Of a DNA stretch of 64,000 nt, positions 18,812-26,964 are shown piece after piece. Every line of letters begins with the position of its first letter. The stretch's first letter is position 1. Where the stretch lies: contig NZ_CP035300.1 in assembly GCF_004114615.1 (NCBI RefSeq), forward strand, positions 1,674,001 to 1,738,000, written 5' to 3'. The position numbers were made by a program, and so were the translations under genes. The notes under the pieces were generated by a model. It saw only the letters and a list, made by a program, of their open reading frames with translations. It did not search any database and was not told where the DNA came from. The stretch comes from Dyella sp. M7H15-1 (GTDB taxonomy: Bacteria > Pseudomonadota > Gammaproteobacteria > Xanthomonadales > Rhodanobacteraceae).

Positions 18812-20365
18812 ATGGCCGTTACTCCCGATAACGCAGCACCACGAAAGCCCTTGCACGGCACACCACTGGTGCTGCTAACTGTCGCCGTCGCGTTCAGCAC
18901 CTTCATGGAAGTGCTGGACATGACCATCGTCAACGTCGCCGTGCCACATATCGCCGGCAGCCTTGCGGTGAGCCCCAACGAAGGCACGTGGACAATTAGT
19001 TCCTACTCGCTCGCCAGCGCGGTCATGCAGCCGCTGACCGGCTGGATCGCACGACGCTTCGGCGAGGTGCGTACCTTCGTCACCTCGGTACTGTTGTTCG
19101 TGCTGTTCTCGATGCTTTGCGGCATGGCCACCACCATGCCGATGCTGGTGTTCGCCCGCCTGATGCAAGGTGCAGGCTCGGGTCCGATGGTGGCGCTATC
19201 GCTGACCTTGCTGCTCTCCAGCTACCCGAAGGAACGCACCGGCATCGCGCTCGCCATGTGGTCCATGACGGTGGTGATCGCGCCGATCTTCGGCCCGATC
19301 CTGGGCGGCTGGATCACCGACAATTTCTCCTGGCCGTGGATCTTCTATATCAACGCACCGGTGGGCGTGCTCGCCGCCGTCATTACCTGGAGCCTGCTGC
19401 ATAAGCGCGAAACCAAGACAGTCAAAACGCCGATCGATACGGTCGGGCTGGTGTTGCTGATCGTCGGTGTGGGCTGCCTGCAATTCATGCTGGACAACGG
19501 CAACGATCACGACTGGTTCAACTCCACGCTGATCCTGTCGCTGGGCTTGATCGCGCTGGTGTGCCTGACGTTTCTAGTGGTATGGGAAATCCATGCCAAA
19601 CATCCAGTGATCGACCTGTCGCTATTCAAGAAGCGCAACTTCACCGTTGGCGTGATCAGCCTGTCGCTAGGCATGTTCGCCTTCTTCGGCATCAACGTGG
19701 TGTACCCATTGTGGTTGCAGACCACGCTCAACTACACCGCCACCTGGGCCGGTCTGGCCGCCGCGCCGGGTGGCGTGCTGGCTTTCGTGCTGTCGCCGAT
19801 CGTCGGCCGCAACATGCACAAGATCGACCTGCGCATCCTGGTGACTATGGCGTTCCTAATCTTTGCGGGCACCTCATACTGGTTTTCGACTTTCGACAGC
19901 GCCGCGTCTTTCGCCGCCCTGATCGTGCCGCGCTTCGTGATGGGGTTGGCTATTCCCTGTTTCTTCATTCCGCTGAACCAGATCTACCTGTCCGGGCTAC
20001 AGGCGCACGAAATCGCCAGTGCATCAGGGCTTTCCAACTTCTTCCGCACCCTCGGCTCCAGCGTCTCGACCGCCGTGATGGTGACCCTCTGGCAGCACCG
20101 AGGTATCTATCATCACGCCTCGCTGACCGAATACGTAAACAACAGCACTCCCGCCCCCGGCGACTTCCTGCACAAACTGTCGCACCTGGGCCTAAGTGCC
20201 ACCCAGCAGCTCGGCTATATCAACCAGATCGTGGATCGGGAGGGGTATACGCTGGCCGTCAACGATGTGTTCTACGGCTGCGCCATCCTGTTCGTGCTGC
20301 TGCTGCCCGTGCTGTGGTTCTCCCGACCACCCTTCGGCAGTGCTGGCGGAGGCATGGGGCATTGA
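18812..20365 (+). CDS. emrB: EmrB/QacA family (DHA2) drug:H+ antiporter
   Basis: 517-aa major-facilitator transporter with 14 membrane segments. DHA2 signatures are FMEVLDMTIVNVAVPHIAG in TM1, SSYSLASAVMQPLTGW (TM2), RLMQGAGSGPMVALS (TM4) and the antiporter motif C-like GPILGGWITDNFSWPWIFYIN in TM5. With the adaptor and outer-membrane factor genes upstream it forms a complete tripartite multidrug exporter. Substrates cannot be predicted. Confidence 0.94.
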   Translation: MAVTPDNAAPRKPLHGTPLVLLTVAVAFSTFMEVLDMTIVNVAVPHIAGSLAVSPNEGTWTISSYSLASAVMQPLTGWIARRFGEVRTFVTSVLLFVLFSMLCGMATTMPMLVFARLMQGAGSGPMVALSLTLLLSSYPKERTGIALAMWSMTVVIAPIFGPILGGWITDNFSWPWIFYINAPVGVLAAVITWSLLHKRETKTVKTPIDTVGLVLLIVGVGCLQFMLDNGNDHDWFNSTLILSLGLIALVCLTFLVVWEIHAKHPVIDLSLFKKRNFTVGVISLSLGMFAFFGINVVYPLWLQTTLNYTATWAGLAAAPGGVLAFVLSPIVGRNMHKIDLRILVTMAFLIFAGTSYWFSTFDSAASFAALIVPRFVMGLAIPCFFIPLNQIYLSGLQAHEIASASGLSNFFRTLGSSVSTAVMVTLWQHRGIYHHASLTEYVNNSTPAPGDFLHKLSHLGLSATQQLGYINQIVDREGYTLAVNDVFYGCAILFVLLLPVLWFSRPPFGSAGGGMGH

Positions 20366-20380
20366 GCGGCCCTGGCCTAA

Positions 20381-20402
20381 TGCTGCACCCTTCAGTGCAG
20401 CA
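20381..20402. promoter_or_regulatory. TGC-rich inverted repeat upstream of phaR
   Basis: TGCTGCAC (20381-20388) and GTGCAGCA (20395-20402) form a perfect 8-bp dyad with a 6-nt spacer, 55 bp before the phaR start. PhaR proteins are known to bind TGC-rich dyads and repress their own gene, so this is a candidate operator. It lacks the following T tract needed for a terminator. A second dyad, TTGTGCCgcatGGCACAA (20448-20465), spans the phaR start codon. Confidence 0.4.
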
Positions 20403-20456
20403 TAAAAGCTGAACGCAGACTGGTGCGGCGCAATACCTTCTGCTAGTTTGTGCCGC

Positions 20457-20969
20457 ATGGCACAAACAACTCGCATCATCAAGAAGTACCCGAACCGCCG
20501 GCTCTACGATACGGAGATTTCCAGCTACATCACGCTGGAGGAAGTCCGTCAGTTGGTTCTGGATAACGAACACTTCGAGGTCCGCGACGCTAAGTCGGGC
20601 GAGGACCTGACCCGCTCCGTATTGCTGCAGATCATCTCTGAGCACGAGGAGAAGGGGCAACCGATGTTGTCGCCCCAACTGCTGAGCCAGATCATCCGTT
20701 TCTACGGTGACTCCCTGCAAGGGTTCATGGGTCCGTATCTGGAGCGCAGCCTGCAGGTCTTTCTGGACCAGCAGCAACAGTTCCGGACCCAGCTCAACAG
20801 CCTGATGGGACAAACCCCCTGGTCGCTGTTGAACGATCTGACGCAGCGTAATCTGGATGCCTGGAAGTCGATGCAGAGCGGCTTTCTGGACGCCGCCTCG
20901 CAGGCAACGCCGAGCGCCGGCCAGCCGGGTCAGTCTGGCCGCCCCGGCACCACCACCAAAAAAGCCTGA
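20457..20969 (+). CDS. phaR: Polyhydroxyalkanoate synthesis repressor PhaR
   Basis: 170-aa regulator. The N-terminal PHB accumulation DNA-binding domain is unmistakable (IIKKYPNRRLYDTEISSYIT, then LEEVRQLV), followed by the PHB_acc repeat region (LSQIIRFYGDSLQGFMGPYLERSLQ) and a Pro/Gly/Thr-rich tail ending TTTKKA. PhaR binds PHB granules and represses phasin and its own genes. It is adjacent to phaB, but the PHA synthase genes are outside the window. The ATG at 20457 is embedded in a palindrome. No Shine-Dalgarno is evident. Confidence 0.93.
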   Translation: MAQTTRIIKKYPNRRLYDTEISSYITLEEVRQLVLDNEHFEVRDAKSGEDLTRSVLLQIISEHEEKGQPMLSPQLLSQIIRFYGDSLQGFMGPYLERSLQVFLDQQQQFRTQLNSLMGQTPWSLLNDLTQRNLDAWKSMQSGFLDAASQATPSAGQPGQSGRPGTTTKKA

Positions 20970-21055
20970 TCCCGGGCAAGCCTGCCTTCGCGGTCACGCC
21001 ACCGTTGCAGCACAACACGTGCTGCCGCGCGGCATGCTCTGGAGAGTCATACGTG

Positions 21056-21817
21056 ATGACTTCGTCAACGTCCGCATCGCGCATCGCCGTTGTCACTGGC
21101 GGTATCGGTGGCATCGGTACCGAAATTTGCATGCGCCTGGCTGATGCCGGACGGCAAGTTATTGCGGTTGACCTCGCCACGCGTGGCGAACGTATCGAAG
21201 CCTTTCGCGAGCAGGTTTCCACTTACCGCGGCGCCATCCGCTTCGAACCCTGCGACGTCAGCGACTTCAAAGCCTGCGGGGGCCTAATCGAACACATCGA
21301 ACGCCACATCGGCCATGCCGACATCCTGGTGAATGTTGCTGGCATCACCCGCGATACCAGCTTGCGCAAGATGGATCCGCAGCAGTGGCACGACCTGATG
21401 CGCGTCAACCTGGACGGTGTGTTCAACATGTGCCGGCACGTGGTCGAGGGTATGACGTCGCGCAACTTTGGCCGCATCGTCAACCTCAGTTCGGTGAATG
21501 GGCAAACTGGCCAGTTCGGTCAGACCCATTACTCCGCTGCCAAGGCTGGCGTGCATGGTTTCAGCATGGCTCTGGCCCGCGAAACCGCGCGCAAGGGCGT
21601 CACCGTCAACACGGTTTCGCCGGGCTATTGCGACATGCCGATGGTGGCTGCCGTACCCCACGACATCCGCCAGCAGATCATCTCCGACATCCCAGTAGGC
21701 CGGCTGGGCACCCCCTCGGATATTGCCCGCGCCGTGGTCTTTCTCACGGCTGACGACGCCAGCTATATCACCGGCGCCAACCTGCCGGTAAATGGCGGGT
21801 ATTTCATGAGCTTCTGA
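21056..21817 (+). CDS. phaB: Acetoacetyl-CoA reductase PhaB (SDR family)
   Basis: 253-aa short-chain dehydrogenase that reduces acetoacetyl-CoA to (R)-3-hydroxybutyryl-CoA with NADPH for PHB synthesis. The cofactor motif is TGGIGGIG (about residues 13-20), followed by NVAGITRD, catalytic Ser in LSSVNGQ(T)GQFGQ and YSAAKAG with Tyr and Lys. The FGQTNYSA-like context is typical of PhaB. GGAGAG lies before the ATG at 21056, and the gene follows phaR by 86 bp. Confidence 0.9.
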   Translation: MTSSTSASRIAVVTGGIGGIGTEICMRLADAGRQVIAVDLATRGERIEAFREQVSTYRGAIRFEPCDVSDFKACGGLIEHIERHIGHADILVNVAGITRDTSLRKMDPQQWHDLMRVNLDGVFNMCRHVVEGMTSRNFGRIVNLSSVNGQTGQFGQTHYSAAKAGVHGFSMALARETARKGVTVNTVSPGYCDMPMVAAVPHDIRQQIISDIPVGRLGTPSDIARAVVFLTADDASYITGANLPVNGGYFMSF

Positions 21818-21897
21818 ACGTTTCAGGCAAGCTTAACGTACTTGCAGTAAACCGCTAGTTGCGGAACAGTGACGGGCTTCCTCCCACGGTGCGCGGC

Positions 21898-23268
21898 ATG
21901 ACTCGGCAAGTTATCACCCTGATCGGCGGCGGTTTGGTCGGCGCCCTGCTCGCCCAACTGCTGGCCAAGCGTGGCCTTGAGGTGGAGGTTTTCGAAAAGC
22001 GCCCCGATCCACGCCAGGTCGGCTTCACTGCGGGTCGCTCGATCAATCTGGCCCTTGCCGAGCGTGGCCTGCAGGCACTTCGCCGCGCGGGGCTTTCCGA
22101 CGATGTGCTGCAACGTGCGGTGATGATGCGCGGCCGCATGGTGCACCCGCTCGAAGGCAGCTCCGGCCTGCAGCGCTACGGCGTCGACGACAGCGAAGTG
22201 ATCTGGTCGGTATCCCGCGGCGGGCTGAACATGTTGCTGCTGGATGCCGCGGAAGCGGCTGGCGTAAAACTGCATTTCGGCCAGTCGCTGGTGAGTGCCG
22301 ACTTTGACGCGCGGCGCATCGTACTAGCGGATGAAAACAACCGCCTGCACCCGCATGACACTCCCGTACTGGTGGGTGCCGATGGTGCGGGCTCCACCCT
22401 GCGCCATGCGATGAATGATTACCTGCCGCTAGGCATCCGGGTCGAACCGCTTGGCCACGGCTACAAGGAACTGGAAATCCCACCCGCAACGGGCGCCGAG
22501 CGCTTCGCGATTGAGCCGCATGCACTGCACATCTGGCCACGCGGCGGTTATATGTGCATTGCGCTGCCCAATACCGAGGGTAGCTTCACCGTTACCTTGT
22601 TCCTGCCTGCGCATGGCCCGCATCCGAGCTTCGATACCTTGTCGGATTCCGCTGCGGCCGCAGCCTTCTTCCGCCAGAATTTCCCTGACCTGCTACCACT
22701 GATCCCTGACTTTGCCGAGGATTACGACAACCATCCGGTCGGCACCCTCTCCACGCTGTATCTCGACCGCTGGCATATCGACAACCGCTCACTGTTGATC
22801 GGCGATGCGGCGCATGCCATCGTGCCGTTCCATGGTCAGGGCATGAATTGCGGCTTTGAAGACACCGTGGTGCTGGCTGACCTGCTGGCCGAATCCGGGC
22901 ACGATACCGGCGACGCGTTCGCCGAGTTCCAGCGCATCCGCCAGCCTAATGCCAATGCCATCGCCGCGATGGCGCTGGAGAACTACATCGAGATGCGCGA
23001 TTCGGTGGCCGATCCGCACTATCTCGCCAAGCGTGAACTGGGTGCGCGACTCGCCGAGCGCGCGCCGAAACATTTCATGGCGCGCTACCGCATGGTCACC
23101 TTTACGCACCTGCCCTACGCCTATGCGTACGAACGCGGCCGCGCGCAGGACCAACTTCTCGAACAATTGCTGCGTGGATCGATCAGCGCCAACGACGTGC
23201 AACTCAATGCCGCCATTAGCACGCTGGAGGCCACGCTGCCCCCGCTACCCCCATTACGCCATGGATAA
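21898..23268 (+). CDS. kmo: Kynurenine 3-monooxygenase
   Basis: 456-aa flavoprotein hydroxylase converting L-kynurenine to 3-hydroxykynurenine (tryptophan catabolism or quinolinate route to NAD). The FAD motif is LIGGGLVGALLAQLLAKRG, RSINLALAERG is the KMO-specific substrate-side motif, and LIGDAAHAIVPFHGQGMNCG is the second FAD motif. The C-terminus is hydrophilic with FTHLPYAYAYERGR. No other kynurenine-pathway gene lies in the window. It overlaps the downstream DUF3293 gene by 8 bp. Confidence 0.94.
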   Translation: MTRQVITLIGGGLVGALLAQLLAKRGLEVEVFEKRPDPRQVGFTAGRSINLALAERGLQALRRAGLSDDVLQRAVMMRGRMVHPLEGSSGLQRYGVDDSEVIWSVSRGGLNMLLLDAAEAAGVKLHFGQSLVSADFDARRIVLADENNRLHPHDTPVLVGADGAGSTLRHAMNDYLPLGIRVEPLGHGYKELEIPPATGAERFAIEPHALHIWPRGGYMCIALPNTEGSFTVTLFLPAHGPHPSFDTLSDSAAAAAFFRQNFPDLLPLIPDFAEDYDNHPVGTLSTLYLDRWHIDNRSLLIGDAAHAIVPFHGQGMNCGFEDTVVLADLLAESGHDTGDAFAEFQRIRQPNANAIAAMALENYIEMRDSVADPHYLAKRELGARLAERAPKHFMARYRMVTFTHLPYAYAYERGRAQDQLLEQLLRGSISANDVQLNAAISTLEATLPPLPPLRHG

Positions 23269-23695
23269 TTCACTGATCGACGTCTATCGCAGCACCGACT
23301 ATCGGGTACGCCTGGCCCAAGGCGGCTGGGTTTCCATCCAGGTCGATGCCGCGCTGCCAGTTTCCCTGCACCCACTCATCGAGGATCGATGCTGGGCTTT
23401 CATTACCGCGTGGAATCCCGACTCGCAGGCGCAACCGCGCGCCCAGAATCGTGTGGCGCAGCAAGCCTTGCTCACCGCCTTACGCAAACTGCCCCGCACG
23501 ATCTGTATTCGTCCAGGCCTTGGCGTGGGCGATGCCTGGCGCGAGACCAGCCTGTTCGTGGTCGGTCCCAACCTGGCCGATATCGACGAACTGGCACAAC
23601 AATTTCAGCAAAACGCCTACGTGCATGGGCTGGGCAACGGCTATGCGCGCTTGCGCCTTGGCAGTGACAGGCCACCGCATGGACAAGCAGGCTAA
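23261..23695 (+). CDS. DUF3293 domain-containing protein
   Basis: 144-aa cytoplasmic protein of unknown function. It begins MDNSLIDVYRSTDYRVRL and contains WAFITAWNPDSQ and WRETSLFVVG, with a C-terminal NAYVHGLGNGYARL, which fits the DUF3293 family. The start overlaps the kmo stop region by 8 bp and the gene ends 11 bp before ccmA. It is therefore probably cotranscribed with both neighbours, although no functional link is apparent. Confidence 0.72.
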   Translation: MDNSLIDVYRSTDYRVRLAQGGWVSIQVDAALPVSLHPLIEDRCWAFITAWNPDSQAQPRAQNRVAQQALLTALRKLPRTICIRPGLGVGDAWRETSLFVVGPNLADIDELAQQFQQNAYVHGLGNGYARLRLGSDRPPHGQAG

Positions 23696-23706
23696 GTCCT
23701 CCTGGA

Positions 23707-24342
23707 ATGACCTCCAGCTCATCAACCAAACCACTACTCGAAGCCTGCTCCCTGGCCTTTCACCGCCAGGACGAACCCGTCTTCGGCCCACTGGATTTCA
23801 CGCTCGATGCGGGTGAACTCACCCTCATCGAGGGCGACAACGGCAGCGGCAAGACCACCTTGATGCGCATCCTCACCGGCTTGCTGCGTCCGGAAGAAGG
23901 TGAGCTGTTCTGGCGTGGCGAGCCGCTCACCTGGGACCGCTGCAGCGGCGAAATCGTGTTCCTTGGTCACCAGTTAGGACTGAAAGCCGAACTCAATCCG
24001 CGTGAAAATCTGCGCTTTGCTATCGGATTGCATGGCCATCGCGAACACAGCCATATCGATAAAGCACTTGCCCATGTCGGTCTCGCCGGTTACGAAGACG
24101 ACCCGGTACGCAAGCTTTCCGCTGGCCAGAAAAAACGCGTGGCGCTGGCGCGGTTGCTGCTGATTCCCGCCGCACTATGGTTGCTCGACGAACCCTACGC
24201 CAACCTCGATCGCATCGGCATCGAGCTGGTCAACGGCATGCTGGAAGCGCATATCGCACACGGTGGTTCAGCGCTGGTCACCAGCCACGGCGCCGTGCAA
24301 TTCCATGGCGGCGAACCGCAGCGGATCCGTCTGCATGACTGA
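23707..24342 (+). CDS. ccmA: Cytochrome c biogenesis ATP-binding protein CcmA
   Basis: 211-aa ABC ATPase that powers release of holo-CcmE from CcmC/D. Walker A is GDNGSGKTTL (about residues 43-52), the signature is LSAGQKKRVALARLL and Walker B is LWLLDEPYANLD. First gene of the complete ccm operon. Between it and ccmB lies a 270-bp palindromic element starting 18 bp after its stop, unusual because ccmA and ccmB are normally contiguous. Confidence 0.95.
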   Translation: MTSSSSTKPLLEACSLAFHRQDEPVFGPLDFTLDAGELTLIEGDNGSGKTTLMRILTGLLRPEEGELFWRGEPLTWDRCSGEIVFLGHQLGLKAELNPRENLRFAIGLHGHREHSHIDKALAHVGLAGYEDDPVRKLSAGQKKRVALARLLLIPAALWLLDEPYANLDRIGIELVNGMLEAHIAHGGSALVTSHGAVQFHGGEPQRIRLHD

Positions 24343-24360
24343 TCCGCGACGACCTAGCCT

Positions 24361-24630
24361 TAAAGTCTGTCTATGGCCTCCGCGTAGCCCGCTCCGGGAG
24401 CTGTTTGCACGCAAGACCAGGCGGAACGAGGGCGCGTATGTCAATACGTAACCGAGAGACAACGCAGGATTGCGGGCAAACAGACCCGGCCCTTCGGGTT
24501 GTGCCTGAGCAGTCGCCAAGCGACAGCGCGCAGCTTGACCAGACAGCCAGTCTGGCCTGCGCTGCACACCGTCACCTGACAACTGCTCAGGCACAACGTG
24601 GGCCACGCGGAGGCCATAGACAGACTCTTA
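24361..24630. mobile_element. Modular palindromic (MITE-like) element, copy 2, within the ccm operon
   Basis: 270-bp element with inverted ends of about 30 bp (TAAAGTCTGTCTATGGCCTC at the left; complement ending ACTCTTA at the right). It has the same two internal modules as copy 1. Module A is CGTATgtcaATACG followed by GAGAGACAACGCAGGATTGCG, bracketed by CTGTTTGCA/GCAAACAG. Module B has arms GTTGTGCCTGAGCAGT / ACTGCTCAGGCACAAC around GCGCGCAGCTTGACCAGAC. It ends 8 bp before the ccmB start codon. Confidence 0.75.
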
Positions 24631-24638
24631 GTGCCTGC

Positions 24639-25295
24639 ATGGCGGTGTTGCGCCGCGACCTTACCCTAGCCTGGCGCCAGCGCGGCGACATGGTGTTGCC
24701 GGTGCTGTATGCGCTAATCGTCACGTCGCTGTTTCCGTTCGCGCTCGGTCCGGAAGACACGTTACTGCGTCGCATCGCCGGCGGCGTGGTGCTAGTGACC
24801 GTACTGCTGGCAATGCTGCTGGCGCTGGATGCCATGTTCCGCAGCGACATCGAAGACGGTTCGCTGGAACAACTGATACTGGCACCGCAACCACTGGCGC
24901 TGATGCTCGGCATGAAAATCCTGGCGCATTGGCTGGCGACGGCCGTGCCACTGATTGTGATCGCGCCGCTGCTGGCCGGCATGCTGCACCTGCCGCCGCC
25001 CGTCATCCCGATTCTCGTGCTAACCCTGCTACTGGTCACTCCGTTGCTCAGTCTGCTCGGTGGCATCCTGGTGGCGCTCACGGCCGGAACGCGGCACTCT
25101 GGTATGCTCCTTGCGCTGATGCTGCTGCCGCTGTGCGTGCCGGTGGTGATCTTCGCCGCCGGGGCTTTGGCAGCCGCGCAAGACGGGCTGCCGTGGATCG
25201 CCCCCATCGCATGGTTAGGCGCCGCACTCATCATGGCCGTCGTGCTTGCCCCGCTGGCTTGCGCGGCCGCACTCCGTATCGCGCTGGACTCATGA
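24639..25295 (+). CDS. ccmB: Heme exporter protein CcmB
   Basis: 218-aa inner-membrane protein with six predicted helices. MAVLRRDLTLAWRQRGD followed by LPVLYALIVTSLFPFALGP is typical of CcmB, as is DGSLEQLILAPQPL in the first cytoplasmic loop. With CcmA it forms the ABC unit that frees holo-CcmE. The start at 24639 is chosen by family length; the frame is open upstream but lies inside the palindromic element. The stop overlaps an ATGA, and a possible 43-codon gene precedes ccmC. Confidence 0.93.
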   Translation: MAVLRRDLTLAWRQRGDMVLPVLYALIVTSLFPFALGPEDTLLRRIAGGVVLVTVLLAMLLALDAMFRSDIEDGSLEQLILAPQPLALMLGMKILAHWLATAVPLIVIAPLLAGMLHLPPPVIPILVLTLLLVTPLLSLLGGILVALTAGTRHSGMLLALMLLPLCVPVVIFAAGALAAAQDGLPWIAPIAWLGAALIMAVVLAPLACAAALRIALDS

Positions 25296-25357
25296 GGAAC
25301 GATCCATGCCTGCGTATCGCCGCATAACAGCCGCCAGAGCGCAACCTTTCGGAGTGA

Positions 25358-25489
25358 ATGGACAACTCATTGTCTCGTGCCGTTGCCACCCCGCGCCTCG
25401 GCATACACTTCATGTTTGCCGTGCCTTTGCTCGCGCCGCTCGTCGCCTGCAAGGACAAGACGGAAACTCGGATTAAGCCACTGACATGA
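25358..25489 (+). CDS. Candidate small lipoprotein-like ORF between ccmB and ccmC
   Basis: A 43-codon frame with GGAG four bases before its ATG and a stop codon that overlaps the ccmC start (ATGA), the same coupling used throughout this operon. After a basic N-terminus (MDNSLSRAVATPRLGIHF) it has a hydrophobic stretch MFAVPLLAPLVAC resembling a lipobox, then the charged tail KDKTETRIKPLT. An internal Met at codon 19 could also start it. I do not recognise a family. The alternative is that the 190-bp gap is simply noncoding. Confidence 0.45.
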   Translation: MDNSLSRAVATPRLGIHFMFAVPLLAPLVACKDKTETRIKPLT

Positions 25490-26244
25490 CCCACTGGATC
25501 CCGCTGTGGTTGCACAAACTGAGTTCGCCACCGGTGTTCTACCGCTTTGCGGGCACGCTGCGCCCGTGGGCGATCGCCGTGGCGCTGATCCTCGGCTTGG
25601 TCGCCCTGTACGGTGGCCTGGTACTGGCGCCACCGGACTATCAGCAAGGTGATGACTACCGCATCATCTTCATCCATGTGCCCTGCGCCTGGATGAGTCT
25701 GTTCATCTACGCGGTAATGGCCTTAGCCGCCTTTATCGCCCTGGTTTGGCGCATCAAGCTGGCCGAAGTGGCAGCGATGGCATCGGCGCCGATTGGCGCA
25801 GCCTTTACCTTCATCACCCTGGTGACTGGGTCATTGTGGGGTGAGCGCATGTGGGGCACATGGTGGTCCTGGGATGCGCGACTCACTTCGGAACTGGTGC
25901 TGCTGTTCCTGTACCTGGGCGTCATCGCCTTGTACCACTCCTTCGAGGATCGCCGGCAAGGCGCACGCACCGCGGCCTTCCTGGCACTGATCGGCATCAT
26001 CAACGTACCGATCGTGCATTTCTCGGTGAACTGGTGGAACACCCTGCACCAAGGCTCCACCATCCGCCTGCTGGGCCCCTCGACCATTGCCCCATCGATG
26101 ATCTGGCCGTTGCTGATGATGATGATCGCCACCAAATGCTATTACATCGCAAGCCTGTTCGGCCGCATGCGCACGGATCTGCTGGCGTTGGAAAGCGGCA
26201 AGGACTGGGTGCGTCAGATTGCCAAGAATGAGGGGCGCGCATGA
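25486..26244 (+). CDS. ccmC: Heme-handling protein CcmC
   Basis: 252-aa inner-membrane protein with six helices and the tryptophan-rich WWD motif (TWWSWDARLTSELVL, about residues 125-139). Conserved His residues flank it in periplasmic loops (IIFIHVPCAW, VHFSVNWWNTLHQG). It loads haem onto CcmE. Its start overlaps the preceding small frame, and it overlaps ccmD by 4 bp. Confidence 0.96.
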   Translation: MTHWIPLWLHKLSSPPVFYRFAGTLRPWAIAVALILGLVALYGGLVLAPPDYQQGDDYRIIFIHVPCAWMSLFIYAVMALAAFIALVWRIKLAEVAAMASAPIGAAFTFITLVTGSLWGERMWGTWWSWDARLTSELVLLFLYLGVIALYHSFEDRRQGARTAAFLALIGIINVPIVHFSVNWWNTLHQGSTIRLLGPSTIAPSMIWPLLMMMIATKCYYIASLFGRMRTDLLALESGKDWVRQIAKNEGRA

Positions 26245-26453
26245 GCGACTCGCTGCAATCGTTCTTCGCCATGGGCGGTTATGCCGCTTACGTATGGCCA
26301 GCTTACGGCGTGTTCTTCGTGGCACTGCTGGTCGACTGGCTAGCATCGCAATTTCGTCGCCGTCGGCTGCTGCGCGAATTGCGCAGGCGCATGGCACGTC
26401 AGGGCGCTCGCAAAGAGCGTGGCTCTACTCCCTCTCCCCTTCGGGACGCGTAG
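26241..26453 (+). CDS. ccmD: Cytochrome c maturation protein CcmD
   Basis: 70-aa single-pass membrane protein. [26 protein letters not shown] gives the CcmD signature Tyr/Trp pattern and one helix; the C-terminal half is Arg-rich and cytoplasmic. It stabilises CcmC-CcmE in the haem-handling complex. Its last residues ([10 protein letters not shown]) and TAG stop are encoded by a truncated copy of the CCTCTCCCCTTCGGG repeat, so the tail is probably acquired. Confidence 0.88.
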   Translation: MSDSLQSFFAMGGYAAYVWPAYGVFFVALLVDWLASQFRRRRLLRELRRRMARQGARKERGSTPSPLRDA

Positions 26454-26466
26454 TGCAAGTGCAACC

Positions 26467-26964
26467 ATGAACCCTACACGCCAACGCCGACTCACCATCA
26501 TCATCGCCATACTCGTCGCCATCATCATTGCCTCGGCGCTGACCGTCTACGCCTTGCAGCAAAACATGAACTACCTGTTCACGCCAAGCCAGGTGCAGGC
26601 GGGCGATGCCACACACTACAAAACATTTCGCCTTGGCGGCATGGTGAAGCAAGGCTCGATCCAGCGCAGCAACGACTCACTCAAGGTCACCTTCACCGTG
26701 GTCGACGCCGGCAGCGCGATGCCGGTGGAATACAACGGCATCCTGCCCGACCTGTTCCGCGAAAACCAATCAGTGATCGCCACCGGCCATATGGACAGTG
26801 CGCGTTTCATCGCCACTGAAGTACTGGCCAAGCACGATGAAACCTACATGCCCAAGGAGCTGAAGGAGGCGATGGCCAAGGCGCATGCGGGGAAGAAGAT
26901 TGATGGAGCCGGGACTGGGGACGATGAAGCCGGGACTCGGGACTCGGGACTCAGGACTCAGTAA
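26467..26964 (+). CDS. ccmE: Cytochrome c-type biogenesis haem chaperone CcmE
   Basis: 165-aa periplasmic haem chaperone. One N-terminal membrane anchor (residues about 9-30) is followed by an OB-fold domain and the haem-attachment His123 in [12 protein letters not shown] with the nearby Tyr127. Residues after about 147 ([20 protein letters not shown]) are encoded by degenerate GGGACTC heptamer repeats and are not part of the family fold. Replication slippage there would change the tail. Confidence 0.94.
   Translation: MNPTRQRRLTIIIAILVAIIIASALTVYALQQNMNYLFTPSQVQAGDATHYKTFRLGGMVKQGSIQRSNDSLKVTFTVVDAGSAMPVEYNGILPDLFRENQSVIATGHMDSARFIATEVLAKHDETYMPKELKEAMAKAHAGKKIDGAGTGDDEAGTRDSGLRTQ

Noticed and set aside
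20381-20402. Rho-independent terminator after emrB
   Set aside because: The dyad is good, but it is followed by TAAAAGC without a T tract on the plus strand. A regulatory site for phaR is more likely.
25306-25476. Alternative frame MPAYRRITAARAQPF between ccmB and ccmC
   Set aside because: It lacks a spaced ribosome binding site, does not couple to ccmC and has Arg/Ala-rich composition. The frame starting at 25358 fits better.
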